From: JAJUFS01 sp964599565
GTDB taxonomy: Bacteria; Pseudomonadota; Gammaproteobacteria; Natronospirales; JAJUFS01
Direction: 5' to 3'
DNA length: 14,637 nt
Assembly: GCA_964599565.1 (NCBI GenBank)
Contig: CAZRFE010000065.1
Coordinates: forward strand, 1-14,637
Shown here: one piece after another, positions 1-7,585 of the stretch
Layout of the letters: the number at the start of each line of letters is the position of its first letter
Position numbering within the stretch: the stretch's first letter is position 1
Notes under the pieces: model-generated
Database searches by the model: none
What the model was told of the DNA's origin: nothing
The model's input: only the letters and a program-made list of their open reading frames with translations
Made by a program: the position numbers and the translations under genes

Positions 1-335
1 CGGACAACCATCTCTTCCTGCTCGATCTCATCGACAAGAACATCACCGGCAAGGATGCAGATGCCGCGCTTGGCCGCGCATACATCACCGTGAACAAGAA
101 CACGGTGCCGAACGATCCGCAGTCGCCGTTCGTGACGTCGGGCCTTCGCATCGGCACGCCGGCGTCCACGACGCGCGGGTTCAAGGAAAAGGAAATCGTC
201 GAGGTCGCGGGCTGGATCGCGGACGTGCTGGATGACATCGGCAACGCGGCCGTCGTCGATGCAACGCGCGAGAAGGTCGTTGCGCTGTGCCGTCGTTTCC
301 CTGTCTACCCGGAAACGATGAGCTTCTCGATCTGA
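1..335 (+). CDS. glyA: Serine hydroxymethyltransferase, C-terminal part (partial)
   Basis: This is the last ~110 codons of the PLP enzyme that interconverts serine and glycine and charges tetrahydrofolate with a one-carbon unit; it acts in the cytoplasm. The 5' part, including the PLP-binding lysine, lies outside the window. Reading from base 3, the C-terminal domain is recognisable from DNHLFLLDL, NTVPNDPQSPFVTSGLRIGTPA and TTRGFKEKE, which are nearly invariant in GlyA. It stops with TGA at 333-335, one base before nrdR, so the two genes are probably co-transcribed. The glyA-nrdR adjacency is common in gammaproteobacteria. Nothing looks broken in the visible part. Confidence 0.96.
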   Translation, partial: DNHLFLLDLIDKNITGKDADAALGRAYITVNKNTVPNDPQSPFVTSGLRIGTPASTTRGFKEKEIVEVAGWIADVLDDIGNAAVVDATREKVVALCRRFPVYPETMSFSI

Positions 336-336
336 C

Positions 337-849
337 ATGCACTGCCCGTTCTGCGGACACGAGGAGACCCGCGTCATCGACTCGCGCCTGGCGAGCGAAG
401 GCAGCCAGGTGCGCCGGCGCCGCGAATGTGCAAGCTGCAGCGAGCGCTTCACGACGTTCGAGTCCGCGGAACTCGTCATGCCGCGCATCATCAAGTCCGG
501 TGGCGTGCGCCAGCCGTTCGACGAGCACAAGCTGCGCACCGGCCTGATGCGCGCGCTGGAAAAACGTCCCGTCAGCATGGAAGCCGTCGAAGCCGCGGTT
601 GCGCGCATCACGCACAAGCTGCGTGCCGCGGGCGAGCGCGAAGTGAAGTCGCGGCAGGTCGGCGAATGGGTGATGCAGGAACTGCAGGAACTGGACCAGG
701 TCGCTTTCGTGCGTTTTGCATCCGTGTACCGCAGCTTCCAGGACGTGAATGCGTTCCGCGAGGAAATCGAACGGCTGGAGAAGCGGCCGGTGGAAGAGGC
801 GCTGAAGAAGCACCAGATTTCACTGCTGCCGGATGAGGCGAAGAAGTGA
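337..849 (+). CDS. nrdR: Transcriptional repressor NrdR
   Basis: NrdR is a zinc and ATP/dATP-binding repressor of ribonucleotide reductase operons. The 170-residue product has the expected zinc ribbon at the N-terminus (C3, C6, C31, C34 in CPFCG and CASC) joined by a basic linker (RRRRE), followed by an ATP-cone domain from about residue 46 to 136. The length is slightly above the usual ~150 because of a charged tail. The ATG sits one base after the glyA stop, so it relies on read-through transcription and probably translational coupling. I saw no NrdR-box-like palindrome in the window, so its targets must lie elsewhere. Confidence 0.97.
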   Translation: MHCPFCGHEETRVIDSRLASEGSQVRRRRECASCSERFTTFESAELVMPRIIKSGGVRQPFDEHKLRTGLMRALEKRPVSMEAVEAAVARITHKLRAAGEREVKSRQVGEWVMQELQELDQVAFVRFASVYRSFQDVNAFREEIERLEKRPVEEALKKHQISLLPDEAKK

Positions 850-852
850 CGG

Positions 853-871
853 GTCGCCGCTGACCGGCGAC
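853..871 (+). other. Short hairpin between nrdR and ribD
   Basis: A perfect 7-base-pair inverted repeat (GTCGCCG at 853-859, CGGCGAC at 865-871) with a 5-base loop starts four bases after the nrdR stop. No run of T follows it, so it is not a classical Rho-independent terminator. It could stabilise or process the transcript between nrdR and ribD, or be chance in G+C-rich DNA. Confidence 0.35.
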
Positions 872-904
872 AAGCAGTACCTGCCGCGTTTACGGACACG
901 CTGA

Positions 905-2011
905 ATGTTTTCACTTGATGATCATCGATACATGGCGCGCGCGATCGAACTCGCGCGCCTCGGCTGGCATACGACGCATCCCAATCCGCGCGTCGGCTGC
1001 GTGATCGTCGACGCCGGCGGAATCGCCGGCGAAGGTTTCCACGCGAAGGCCGGCGAGGCGCACGCGGAAGTTCGCGCGCTGGAGACGGCCGGCGAGCGGG
1101 CGCGTGGTGCGACGGCATACGTGACGCTGGAACCGTGCAGCCATCATGGCCGCACGCCGCCGTGCGCGGACGCGCTGGTGCGCGCCGGCATCGCGCGCGT
1201 TGTTGCTGCCATGACCGATCCGAATCCGCGCGTGGCAGGGCAGGGGCTCGACCGGTTGCGCGCCGAAGGCGTTGCCGTCGAGGAAGGGCTGCTCGGGTTT
1301 GCCGCGCGCGAACTGAACGCCGGTTTCATCCAGCGCATGACGGAAGGCCGTCCGCGCGTGCGCGTGAAGCTCGCCGCGAGCCTCGATGGCCGTACGGCGA
1401 TGGCAAGCGGTGAATCGAAATGGATCACGGGCGAGGATGCGCGCATGGACGTGCAGCGCTTGCGCGCGGAGAGTTCCGCGATCATCACGGGCATCGGCAC
1501 CGTGCTCGCGGACGATCCCGCGTTGAACGTGCGCATGCCCGGCATGACGCGCCAGCCGGAACGCATCGTGCTTGATCCAGCGCTGCGCACGCCGCCCGGG
1601 TCGCGAATCCTCTCCGCACCCGGAACAGCGCGCATCTTCACCAGCCGCGATGACGCGGCGCTGCGCGCTGCGCTGGAAACGGCGGGCGCATTCGTCGAGG
1701 CGCTGCCGGATGACGGCAGCGGCGCGCTGCTGCTTGAAGCCGTGCTCGCGCGGCTTGGCGAGCTTGAACACAACGACGTGCTCGTGGAAGCGGGCGCGCG
1801 GCTGGCCGGGCAGTTTCTCGCGCGCGGCCTCGCGGACGAGCTTGTGCTCTACCAGGCGCCGGTGCTGCTCGGCCACGCGGCGAAACCGCTGGCGGAGATC
1901 CCGGGGCTTGAAAGTCTCGCCGATCGGCTTGCATTTCGCGTGCGCGAGGTGCGGCACGTCGGCAACGACCTTCGGCTGACGCTGGCGCGCGACAGCCACC
2001 GCAATAAATAA
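905..2011 (+). CDS. ribD: Bifunctional riboflavin biosynthesis deaminase/reductase RibD
   Basis: RibD catalyses the second and third steps of riboflavin synthesis from GTP: deamination of the pyrimidine and NADPH-dependent reduction of its ribosyl chain. The 368-residue protein has the usual two-domain layout. The N-terminal deaminase (about 1-145) carries the zinc site HAE (53-55) and PCSHHGRTPPC (77-87). The C-terminal reductase (about 150-365) begins with RVRVKLAASLDG and contains the WITG and GIGTVLADDP motifs. The ATG at 905 gives the conserved start with SLDDHRYMARAIELA; the ribosome-binding site is weak. The next gene, ribE, starts 11 bases after its stop, so the two are in one operon. 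Confidence 0.97.
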   Translation: MFSLDDHRYMARAIELARLGWHTTHPNPRVGCVIVDAGGIAGEGFHAKAGEAHAEVRALETAGERARGATAYVTLEPCSHHGRTPPCADALVRAGIARVVAAMTDPNPRVAGQGLDRLRAEGVAVEEGLLGFAARELNAGFIQRMTEGRPRVRVKLAASLDGRTAMASGESKWITGEDARMDVQRLRAESSAIITGIGTVLADDPALNVRMPGMTRQPERIVLDPALRTPPGSRILSAPGTARIFTSRDDAALRAALETAGAFVEALPDDGSGALLLEAVLARLGELEHNDVLVEAGARLAGQFLARGLADELVLYQAPVLLGHAAKPLAEIPGLESLADRLAFRVREVRHVGNDLRLTLARDSHRNK

Positions 2012-2015
2012 GGAG
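2011..2015 (+). promoter_or_regulatory. Ribosome binding site of ribE, supports TTG start
   Basis: AGGAG at 2011-2015, beginning on the last base of the ribD stop codon, lies 7 bases before TTG at 2023. It supports a TTG start for ribE, because the next residues (FTGII) are the invariant N-terminus of riboflavin synthase and no ATG or GTG is available there. Confidence 0.8.
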
Positions 2016-2022
2016 TGACGGA

Positions 2023-2619
2023 TTGTTCACGGGAATCATCAATGCGCTTGGAACGGTCGAGTCCGTGGAGATGCGGGATGGTGATGTGCGCCTGCGTGTC
2101 GCACTTGGTGATCTTGCCGGCAGGAATTTCGCGATGGGCGAAAGCATCGCGGTGAACGGCGTGTGCCTCACGGCCATCGAACCGGCGGCGACGCATCTCG
2201 TTGCGGACGTCTCGCGCGAGACGCTGGACCACACCACGCTCGGCGCGCTCGCACCGGGCGCGCGCGTGAATCTCGAACCCGCGCTCGCCGCGGGCGATCG
2301 CCTCGGCGGACACCTGGTGAGCGGGCATGTCGATGGCGTCGGCGTCCTCATCGAGAAGCGGCAGGACGCGCGCTCCTGGCGCTTCGTCTTCGACGCGCCG
2401 CCGGAACTTGCGAAATACATCGCCCGCAAGGGATCGATATGCGTCGATGGCATCAGCCTCACGGTGAACGGCGTCGATGGCGCGCGCTTCGATGTGAACA
2501 TCGTGCCGCACACGCTGGCGATGACGAATCTCGGAACGCTGGCGGTGAACGACCGCGTGAACCTGGAAGTCGATGTGGTTGCGCGCTATCTCGAGCGGCT
2601 GCTGGCGGAGCGCGCGTGA
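2023..2619 (+). CDS. ribE: Riboflavin synthase, alpha chain
   Basis: This enzyme dismutates two molecules of 6,7-dimethyl-8-ribityllumazine into riboflavin and a recyclable pyrimidine, the last pathway step; the symbol ribC is used in some species. The 198-residue product has the typical two lumazine-binding repeats, with the N-terminal MFTGII and with GESIAVNGVCLT in the first repeat mirrored by GSICVDGISLTVNG in the second; GHLVSGHVDGVG joins them. The start is TTG, the rarest of the three common bacterial start codons, fixed by the conserved N-terminus and by AGGAG just upstream. It lies between ribD and ribB in the same direction. Confidence 0.97.
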   Translation: MFTGIINALGTVESVEMRDGDVRLRVALGDLAGRNFAMGESIAVNGVCLTAIEPAATHLVADVSRETLDHTTLGALAPGARVNLEPALAAGDRLGGHLVSGHVDGVGVLIEKRQDARSWRFVFDAPPELAKYIARKGSICVDGISLTVNGVDGARFDVNIVPHTLAMTNLGTLAVNDRVNLEVDVVARYLERLLAERA

Positions 2620-2674
2620 ACGGATGACGGCGCAGGCGACGCATCGCCTGCAAGTGAAACTGGATCGAGGCGGA

Positions 2675-3772
2675 ATGATGCACAGGATCGAAGACATTCT
2701 CGAAGACGTACGCCAGGGCCGGATGGTCATCATGATGGATGACGAGGATCGCGAGAACGAAGGCGATCTCATCATGGCGGCGTCCATGGTGCGCCCCGAA
2801 GACATCAACTTCATGGCGCGCAACGGCCGCGGCCTCATCTGCCTCACGCTCACGCAGGAGCGCTGCCGGCAGCTGCGCCTGCCGCTGATGGTGAGCGAAA
2901 CGAACGAACAGCAGGCGACGAACTTCACGCTGTCCATCGAGGCCGCGGAAGGCGTCACGACCGGCATTTCCGCGCACGACCGCGCGCATACCGTGAAGAC
3001 CGCGGTGAAGAAGGATGCGCGGCCCGAGGATCTCAAGCAGCCGGGGCATATCTTTCCGCTCATGGCGCAGGCGGGCGGCGTGCTGTCGCGCGCGGGCCAC
3101 ACCGAGGCCGGCTGCGATCTTGCACGCCTGGCCGGACACGAAGCGGCGGCGGTGATCGTCGAGATACTGAACGACGACGGTTCCATGGCGCGGTTGCCCG
3201 ATCTCGAGAAGTTCGCGGACACGCACGGCCTCAAGATCGGCACCATCGCGGATCTCATCCGCTACCGGCTGGAGAAGGAAAAATCCGTCGAGCGCATCGA
3301 CGAGCAGATCGTGCAGACGGAATTCGGCGAATTCCGCGCCGTGTGCTTCGAGGATTACGTGCATCGTACCGTGCATTTCGCGCTGGTGCGCGGCGACATC
3401 GATCCCGAGCATCCGACGCTCGTGCGCGTGCACCTGCAGAACACGCTGGCGGATGTCATGAACATCGGCTGGCATACGCTGGGCTGGCCGTTGCGCAATG
3501 CGATGCGACGCGTTGCGGAGGAAGGCGGTGTGCTCGTGATCCTTCGCCCTGAGGAAAAGCCCGCGGAGATTGCCGAGCGTTTCCGCCAGGGTGACCGCCC
3601 GCGCGGCGAAGACCCGGCGGATGGCACGACCGTGCTTCGCACCTACGGCGTGGGCGCGCAGATCATCAGCGACCTTGGCGTGCGCCGCATGCGCGTGCTG
3701 TCGGCGCCGAAGCGCATGCACGGCATCTCGGGCTTCGGGCTGGAGGTGGTCGATTACGTCGACTGCGACTGA
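2675..3772 (+). CDS. ribB: 3,4-dihydroxy-2-butanone 4-phosphate synthase with degenerate GTP cyclohydrolase II-like domain (RibBX type)
   Basis: The N-terminal domain (about 1-205) is a complete DHBP synthase, which turns ribulose 5-phosphate into the four-carbon riboflavin precursor: DDEDRENEGDLI at 22-33 and GHTEAGCDLARLAG at 141-154. The C-terminal part (about 208-365) has the GTP cyclohydrolase II fold (HFALVRGD, VRVH, GVGAQIISDLGV) but the three zinc cysteines are gone: by alignment to the E. coli RibA segment they are N256, H267 and L269. The GRNIG motif is absent too. It should therefore make DHBP only, as known for proteobacterial RibBX hybrids. Start chosen at 2675 (ATG ATG pair, second at 2678) because GAGG at 2667-2670 precedes it; an in-frame ATG at 2624 would add 17 unconserved-looking residues. 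Confidence 0.92.
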   Translation: MMHRIEDILEDVRQGRMVIMMDDEDRENEGDLIMAASMVRPEDINFMARNGRGLICLTLTQERCRQLRLPLMVSETNEQQATNFTLSIEAAEGVTTGISAHDRAHTVKTAVKKDARPEDLKQPGHIFPLMAQAGGVLSRAGHTEAGCDLARLAGHEAAAVIVEILNDDGSMARLPDLEKFADTHGLKIGTIADLIRYRLEKEKSVERIDEQIVQTEFGEFRAVCFEDYVHRTVHFALVRGDIDPEHPTLVRVHLQNTLADVMNIGWHTLGWPLRNAMRRVAEEGGVLVILRPEEKPAEIAERFRQGDRPRGEDPADGTTVLRTYGVGAQIISDLGVRRMRVLSAPKRMHGISGFGLEVVDYVDCD

Positions 3773-3825
3773 AAAGGCTCCGAGAAGCGGCTGCGCTCGC
3801 TCGCGGCGCTTCTCGAACACCTTTC
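3771..3825 (+). terminator. Hairpin downstream of ribB, possible terminator or attenuator
   Basis: A 9-base-pair perfect stem (CGAGAAGCG 3781-3789, CGCTTCTCG 3807-3815) with a 17-base loop is flanked by a second short stem (AAAGG 3773-3777, CCTTT 3820-3824), starting right at the ribB stop codon. Only short pyrimidine-rich sequence follows, so termination would be partial at best. It may tune expression of ribH relative to ribB. Confidence 0.45.
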
Positions 3826-3833
3826 CTCAACTG

Positions 3834-3866
3834 TTGATGGCATGGCGCCTGTTTAGTGAATAGAAT
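3834..3866 (+). promoter_or_regulatory. Possible promoter before ribH
   Basis: The ribB-ribH gap (3773-3910) is locally A+T-richer than the genes. TAGAAT at 3861-3866 (5 of 6 to the sigma-70 -10 box) is the best -10 candidate; TTGATG at 3834-3839 is a fair -35 but the 21-base spacing is too long, so the match is imperfect. A similar TAGAATG occurs before parE. No FMN riboswitch consensus is visible here. Confidence 0.3.
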
Positions 3867-3910
3867 GGCGCCCCCGAAATTCCCATTGAAATAAAGACTT
3901 AGGAAACAGG

Positions 3911-4384
3911 ATGTCGACGACCCGGATATTCGAAGGCTCGATGATCGGCGCGGACGGCGATTTCGCGATCGTCGTGGCGCGCTTCAACGGCTTCATCACC
4001 GAAAGCCTGCTGAACGGCGCGCTCGATGCGCTGCGCCGCCACGGCGTCGATGCCGGCCGCGTGCAGGTCGTGCGCGTGCCCGGCGCCTTCGAGATCGGTC
4101 CGGTGGTTCGCCGCCTGTGCGCGTCAGGAAAGTACGCGGCCGTGATTGCGCTTGGCGCGGTGATCCGCGGCGCGACGCCGCATTTCGATTTCGTCGCGGG
4201 TGAATGCGCGCGCGCCTGCGGCGCGGCCGCGAACGAGACCGGCGTGCCCGTGGCATTCGGCGTGCTGACGACGGATACGATTGAACAGGCGATTGAGCGC
4301 GCCGGCACCAAGGCCGGCAACAAGGGTGCGGAAGCGGCAGCCACCGCGATCGAGATGGCCAACCTGATGCGCAACCTGCCGTGA
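3911..4384 (+). CDS. ribH: 6,7-dimethyl-8-ribityllumazine synthase
   Basis: RibH condenses the RibD-pathway pyrimidine with the RibB product to form lumazine, the substrate of RibE; the family assembles as pentamers or 60-subunit shells. The 157-residue protein shows VVARFNGFIT (substrate loop), VPGAFEIGP at 57-64, GAVIRGATPHFDFVAGE with the catalytic His91, and the phosphate loop GTKAGNKG at 132-139. The ATG at 3911 follows AGGAAACAGG at 3901-3910. Its stop overlaps the nusB start by four bases (GTGA at 4381-4384). It is separated from ribB by 138 bases holding a hairpin and a possible promoter, so it may be partly independently expressed. Confidence 0.97.
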   Translation: MSTTRIFEGSMIGADGDFAIVVARFNGFITESLLNGALDALRRHGVDAGRVQVVRVPGAFEIGPVVRRLCASGKYAAVIALGAVIRGATPHFDFVAGECARACGAAANETGVPVAFGVLTTDTIEQAIERAGTKAGNKGAEAAATAIEMANLMRNLP

Positions 4385-4851
4385 ACGAAACCGGACAGAA
4401 AACCGCCGGCAGCGGCAACGCGAATCGCCGCCGCAGCAATGCGCGTCGGCTCGCGATGCAGGCGCTGTACCAGCACCAGCTCGGCGATGATTCATGGAAG
4501 GCGCTGCGTGCGCAGTTCCATGACGATCCGGAGTTCGATCGCGTCGACCCGGAGTATTTCGACGAGCTGCTGGAGCAGTGCGTCGAACGTGAAGACGAGT
4601 TCTTCGCGCTGCTCGCGCCGAACTTCGACCGGCCGGCAGACCAGGTCGATCCCGTCGAGCGCGCGATCCTCCTGATCGGCTGCTATGAACTCAAGGACCG
4701 GCTCGACATTCCCTACCGCGTCGTGATCAACGAGGGCGTTGAACTTGCGAAACGCTTCGGCGCCGAGGACGGGCACCGTTACGTGAATGCCATTCTCGAC
4801 CGCACGGCCGCGGGCCTGCGCAAGCTGGAGATCGCGGCGCGTCGCAACTGA
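4381..4851 (+). CDS. nusB: Transcription antitermination factor NusB
   Basis: NusB binds boxA RNA together with NusE (S10) in the antitermination complex that protects rRNA transcription. The 156-residue product has the family core: RRRSNARRLAMQALYQHQL near the N-terminus, and the C-terminal helices with DRPADQVDPVERAILLIG, YELKDRLDIPYRVVINE and ELAKRFGAEDGHRYVNAILD. The start is GTG at 4381, overlapping the ribH stop, which suggests translational coupling; the first ~15 residues are a poorly conserved polar tail. The ribH-nusB-thiL order is a frequent gammaproteobacterial arrangement. Confidence 0.97.
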   Translation: MNETGQKTAGSGNANRRRSNARRLAMQALYQHQLGDDSWKALRAQFHDDPEFDRVDPEYFDELLEQCVEREDEFFALLAPNFDRPADQVDPVERAILLIGCYELKDRLDIPYRVVINEGVELAKRFGAEDGHRYVNAILDRTAAGLRKLEIAARRN

Positions 4852-4875
4852 CGCCGGACCGCGGGGTGCCGCTCC

Positions 4876-5826
4876 ATGCCCGGTGAATTCCAGATAATCC
4901 GCGAATACTTCCAGCGTGATGTTCACGCCGATGGCCTCGTGCTCGGCATCGGCGACGACGGCGCGGTGCTGCGCCCGCGCGCGGGCTTCGACCAGGTCGT
5001 CGTCACGGACACGCTCGTTGCAGGCCGGCATTTCCCCGTGACGCTTTCACCGGAAGACATCGGCTGGCGTGCGCTCGCGGTGAATCTCTCCGACGTCGCC
5101 GCGATGGGCGCGACGCCGCGCTTTGCGTTCCTGAATCTCACGCTTGATGCGCCCGATGCGCAGTGGCTGCACGGATTCGCGGCGGGATTCTTCCAGGCCG
5201 CGGATGCATCGAGCACCGTGCTCGCCGGCGGCGATACCACGCAGGGTCCGCTGTCCGTCACCGTCACCGTGATCGGTGAGGTGCCGGCGGGGCAGGCGCT
5301 CGCGCGCAGCGGTGCGAAAGCGGGCGATGCCATCTGCGTGAGCGGCGCGCCGGGTGAAGCCGCGGCGGGACTGGAACGCCTGCAGCAGGGCATGGGCGAT
5401 GACGATGCGCTGGTCGAACGCTTTCGCACACCGGTGCCGCGCATCGCGCTCGGCGTTGCATTGCGCGGCGTTGCCTCCGCGGCGATCGATGTCTCCGACG
5501 GTCTCATCGCGGACCTTGCACACATCCTCGATGCAAGCGGCGTCGGCGCGACGGTTCATGTCGATGCACTGCCGGTATCGCGCGCGCTTGCCGCGCATGC
5601 AAGCCGCGCGCATGACTACGTCCTCGCCGGCGGCGACGACTATGAACTCTGCTTCTGCGCGCCGCGCGAGCAGATCGATGCATTGCGCGACACGACGGAT
5701 TGCGCGATCACGGTCATCGGCGAGATCACCGCAACGCGCGGCGTGAACCTGCTCGATGGCAGCGGCAATGTTTACGTTCCCGCACGGCGCGGCTGGGAAC
5801 ATTTCGAGACGGAACCCAGGCAATGA
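4876..5826 (+). CDS. thiL: Thiamine-monophosphate kinase
   Basis: ThiL phosphorylates thiamine monophosphate with ATP to give the cofactor thiamine pyrophosphate. The 316-residue sequence shows the family's ATP/Mg motifs in order: GIGDDGAV (24-31), VTDTLVAGRHFP (43-54), NLSDVAAMGA (70-79), LAGGDTTQG (116-124), DVSDGLIADL (205-214) and AGGDDYEL (251-258). Length is normal. The start at 4876 is 24 bases after nusB and keeps the conserved N-terminal helix (GEFQIIREYF). Its TGA overlaps the pgpA ATG (ATGA at 5823-5826). Confidence 0.97.
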   Translation: MPGEFQIIREYFQRDVHADGLVLGIGDDGAVLRPRAGFDQVVVTDTLVAGRHFPVTLSPEDIGWRALAVNLSDVAAMGATPRFAFLNLTLDAPDAQWLHGFAAGFFQAADASSTVLAGGDTTQGPLSVTVTVIGEVPAGQALARSGAKAGDAICVSGAPGEAAAGLERLQQGMGDDDALVERFRTPVPRIALGVALRGVASAAIDVSDGLIADLAHILDASGVGATVHVDALPVSRALAAHASRAHDYVLAGGDDYELCFCAPREQIDALRDTTDCAITVIGEITATRGVNLLDGSGNVYVPARRGWEHFETEPRQ

Positions 5827-6308
5827 AACCCGCGGCACGCGAAATCCTGACCGATCCCGTGCACCTGCTCGCCTTCGGCTTCGGCGCGGGACTGTCGCCC
5901 GTGGCGCCGGGCACCGTCGGTACCGTGGTCGCGATACCGCTCGTCGCGGCGACGTGGCCGCTGCCGCTGGCGTTGCGGGTTGCGCTTTTCGTGTTGCTTG
6001 CCGCGGCCGGCGTGTGGGTCTGCGGCATGAGTGCGCGCAGGCTCGGCGTGCATGATTTCGGCGGCATCGTGTTCGATGAGATCGCGGGTTTCTATCTCGT
6101 CATGCTGCTGGTGCCGGCGGGCGGATGGTGGCTGCTGGCGGGATTCATTGCGTTCCGGTTCTTCGACATCGCGAAACCGTGGCCCATCGGCATGCTCGAC
6201 CGGCGGATCAAGGGCGGTGCGGGTATCATGATCGACGATCTCGTCGCCGCGCTGTTCGCGGCCGCGGCCTTGAGGATCGGACACTTCGCCTGGATGCACA
6301 TCGCATGA
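5823..6308 (+). CDS. pgpA: Phosphatidylglycerophosphatase A
   Basis: PgpA is an inner-membrane phosphatase that removes the phosphate from phosphatidylglycerophosphate to make phosphatidylglycerol. The 161-residue protein has the family motifs GFGAGLSPVAPGTVGT (19-34), FDEIAGF (84-90), FRFFDIAKPWPI (111-122) and GGAGIMIDDLVAA (131-143), with hydrophobic stretches around 36-65, 90-112 and 139-151. The start at 5823 (ATGA overlap with thiL) is preferred to longer upstream reading because the protein then begins just before the conserved core. Its own stop overlaps the start of the first kinase gene (ATGA at 6305-6308), so lipid gene and kinase are translationally coupled. Confidence 0.95.
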   Translation: MKPAAREILTDPVHLLAFGFGAGLSPVAPGTVGTVVAIPLVAATWPLPLALRVALFVLLAAAGVWVCGMSARRLGVHDFGGIVFDEIAGFYLVMLLVPAGGWWLLAGFIAFRFFDIAKPWPIGMLDRRIKGGAGIMIDDLVAALFAAAALRIGHFAWMHIA

Positions 6309-7585
6309 AGATCGAGAAACTCGGCAAGTACGTCATCACGCGCGAACTCGGCAAGGGCGGTTCGGGCACGGTCTATCTTTGCCACGATCCGTATCACAAG
6401 CGCGATGTCGCACTGAAGCTCTACGCGAACGAGCCGTATCTTTCGGAGGAGCAGCAGCGCATCAGGAAGCGCCTCTTCTTCAACGAAGCGCATCTCGCCG
6501 GCATGCTGCAGCATCCGAACATCCTGCCGATCTACGACGCCGGCGAGGAAGACGGCAAGTGCTACATCGTCATGGAATACGTGCGCGGCGGGCAGCCGCT
6601 GTCCGCGTTCTGCCAGCCGCAGAACCTGCTGCCGGTGCGAAAGATCGTCGAGATCGTCTTCAAGTGCGCAAAGGCGCTGGATTACGCGCACCGCAAGGGC
6701 GTGATTCATCGCGACATCAAGCCGAGCAACATACTCATGACGGCCGACGGCGATGTGCGCATCGTCGACTTCGGCGTTGCGCACAACCCGGTTGCGGATC
6801 TCACGCCGATGTCTGGACTCGTCGGCTCGCCGAGCTACATGGCGCCGGAACAGGTGCGCGAGGAGCGCATCACGAACCAGACGGACATCTACGCGCTCGG
6901 CGTGCTGATGTATGAACTCCTGACCGGCAAGCGGCCGTTCTACGGCGAGAACCTTTCCGCACTGATTCACCAGATACTGCAGGCGACGCCGATCCCGCCG
7001 CACCGGTTGCGCGCGGAAGTCACCGAAACGCTCGAGCAGATCGTCGACAAGGCGATGCAGAAGGAACCGGCGAAGCGCTACCGCTCCGCGCTCGAGCTGT
7101 CGATCGCACTGACCGGCGCGTTCAACGATCTTGGCCGCATGGCGCGCGAAGTTGCGGAGCAGGAACGCTTCAACATGGTGCGCAGGCTGAGCTTCTTCAG
7201 CGAATTCAGCTACCCGGAAGTCTGGGAAGTGCTGAATGCGAGCAAGTGGGAGACGCACGACAAGGACGAATCGATCATCGTCGAAGGCGAGATCGACGAA
7301 AGCTTCTTCATCATCGTCTCCGGCGAAGTGATCGTGACGAAGGGCGGCAAGCCGCTTGGCCGGCTGCAGGAAGGCGACTGCTTCGGCGAGATGGGTTATC
7401 TCAGCAAGACGGAGCGCACCGCGACGGTCACTTCCGAAAAGGGCGTTGCGGTGATGCGCGTGAATTCCACGCTGATCGAGCAGGCGTCCATGGCGTGCCA
7501 GCTGCGCTTTCACAAGGTGTTCCTGCGCACGCTGATCGAACGGCTGACGCGCACCAGCGCGCGCGTGGTGAAGGAAGACCGATGA
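6305..7585 (+). CDS. Serine/threonine protein kinase with C-terminal cyclic-nucleotide-binding domain (first of tandem pair)
   Basis: The 426-residue protein has an N-terminal Hanks-type kinase (about 7-270) with all catalytic elements: glycine loop GKGGSGTV (16-23), VALK lysine K38, helix-C E61, HRDIKPSN (135-142, catalytic D137), DFG (155-157) and APE (180-182). After a ~25-residue linker, a cNMP-binding domain of the CAP/PKA type follows (about 293-410) with the phosphate-binding cassette FGEMGYLSKTERTATV, keeping the G361-E362 pair and R371. No signal peptide or membrane segment is visible, so it should be a soluble kinase gated by a nucleotide. The domain order is the reverse of eukaryotic PKG. 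The start at 6305 overlaps the pgpA stop; its own stop overlaps the second kinase (ATGA at 7582-7585). Substrate and ligand (cAMP, cGMP or other) are unknown. Confidence 0.93.
   Translation: MKIEKLGKYVITRELGKGGSGTVYLCHDPYHKRDVALKLYANEPYLSEEQQRIRKRLFFNEAHLAGMLQHPNILPIYDAGEEDGKCYIVMEYVRGGQPLSAFCQPQNLLPVRKIVEIVFKCAKALDYAHRKGVIHRDIKPSNILMTADGDVRIVDFGVAHNPVADLTPMSGLVGSPSYMAPEQVREERITNQTDIYALGVLMYELLTGKRPFYGENLSALIHQILQATPIPPHRLRAEVTETLEQIVDKAMQKEPAKRYRSALELSIALTGAFNDLGRMAREVAEQERFNMVRRLSFFSEFSYPEVWEVLNASKWETHDKDESIIVEGEIDESFFIIVSGEVIVTKGGKPLGRLQEGDCFGEMGYLSKTERTATVTSEKGVAVMRVNSTLIEQASMACQLRFHKVFLRTLIERLTRTSARVVKEDR
7370..7395 (+). repeat. 26-base exact repeat in the tandem kinase genes (copy 1)
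   Basis: Bases 7370-7395 are identical to 8722-8747. Both encode EGDCFGEMG in the cNMP-binding cassette. It is the longest exact match I noticed between the paralogous kinase genes and reflects gene duplication or conversion rather than a mobile repeat. Confidence 0.8.

Noticed and set aside
911..1999. Long minus-strand reading frame opposite ribD (362 codons)
   Set aside because: It mirrors ribD, is rich in Arg, His and Ala in the way of G+C-rich antisense frames, and has no recognisable motif.
2573..2674. Longer N-terminus for RibB starting at 2573 or 2624
   Set aside because: The 2573 start lies inside ribE and encodes unrelated sequence; 2624 adds residues with no family resemblance, while 2675/2678 has GAGG upstream and starts at the conserved region.
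1849..3820. Long minus-strand frames opposite ribE and ribB (469 and 453 codons)
   Set aside because: They lie wholly over well-supported plus-strand genes, overlap one another in different frames, and show only low-complexity composition.
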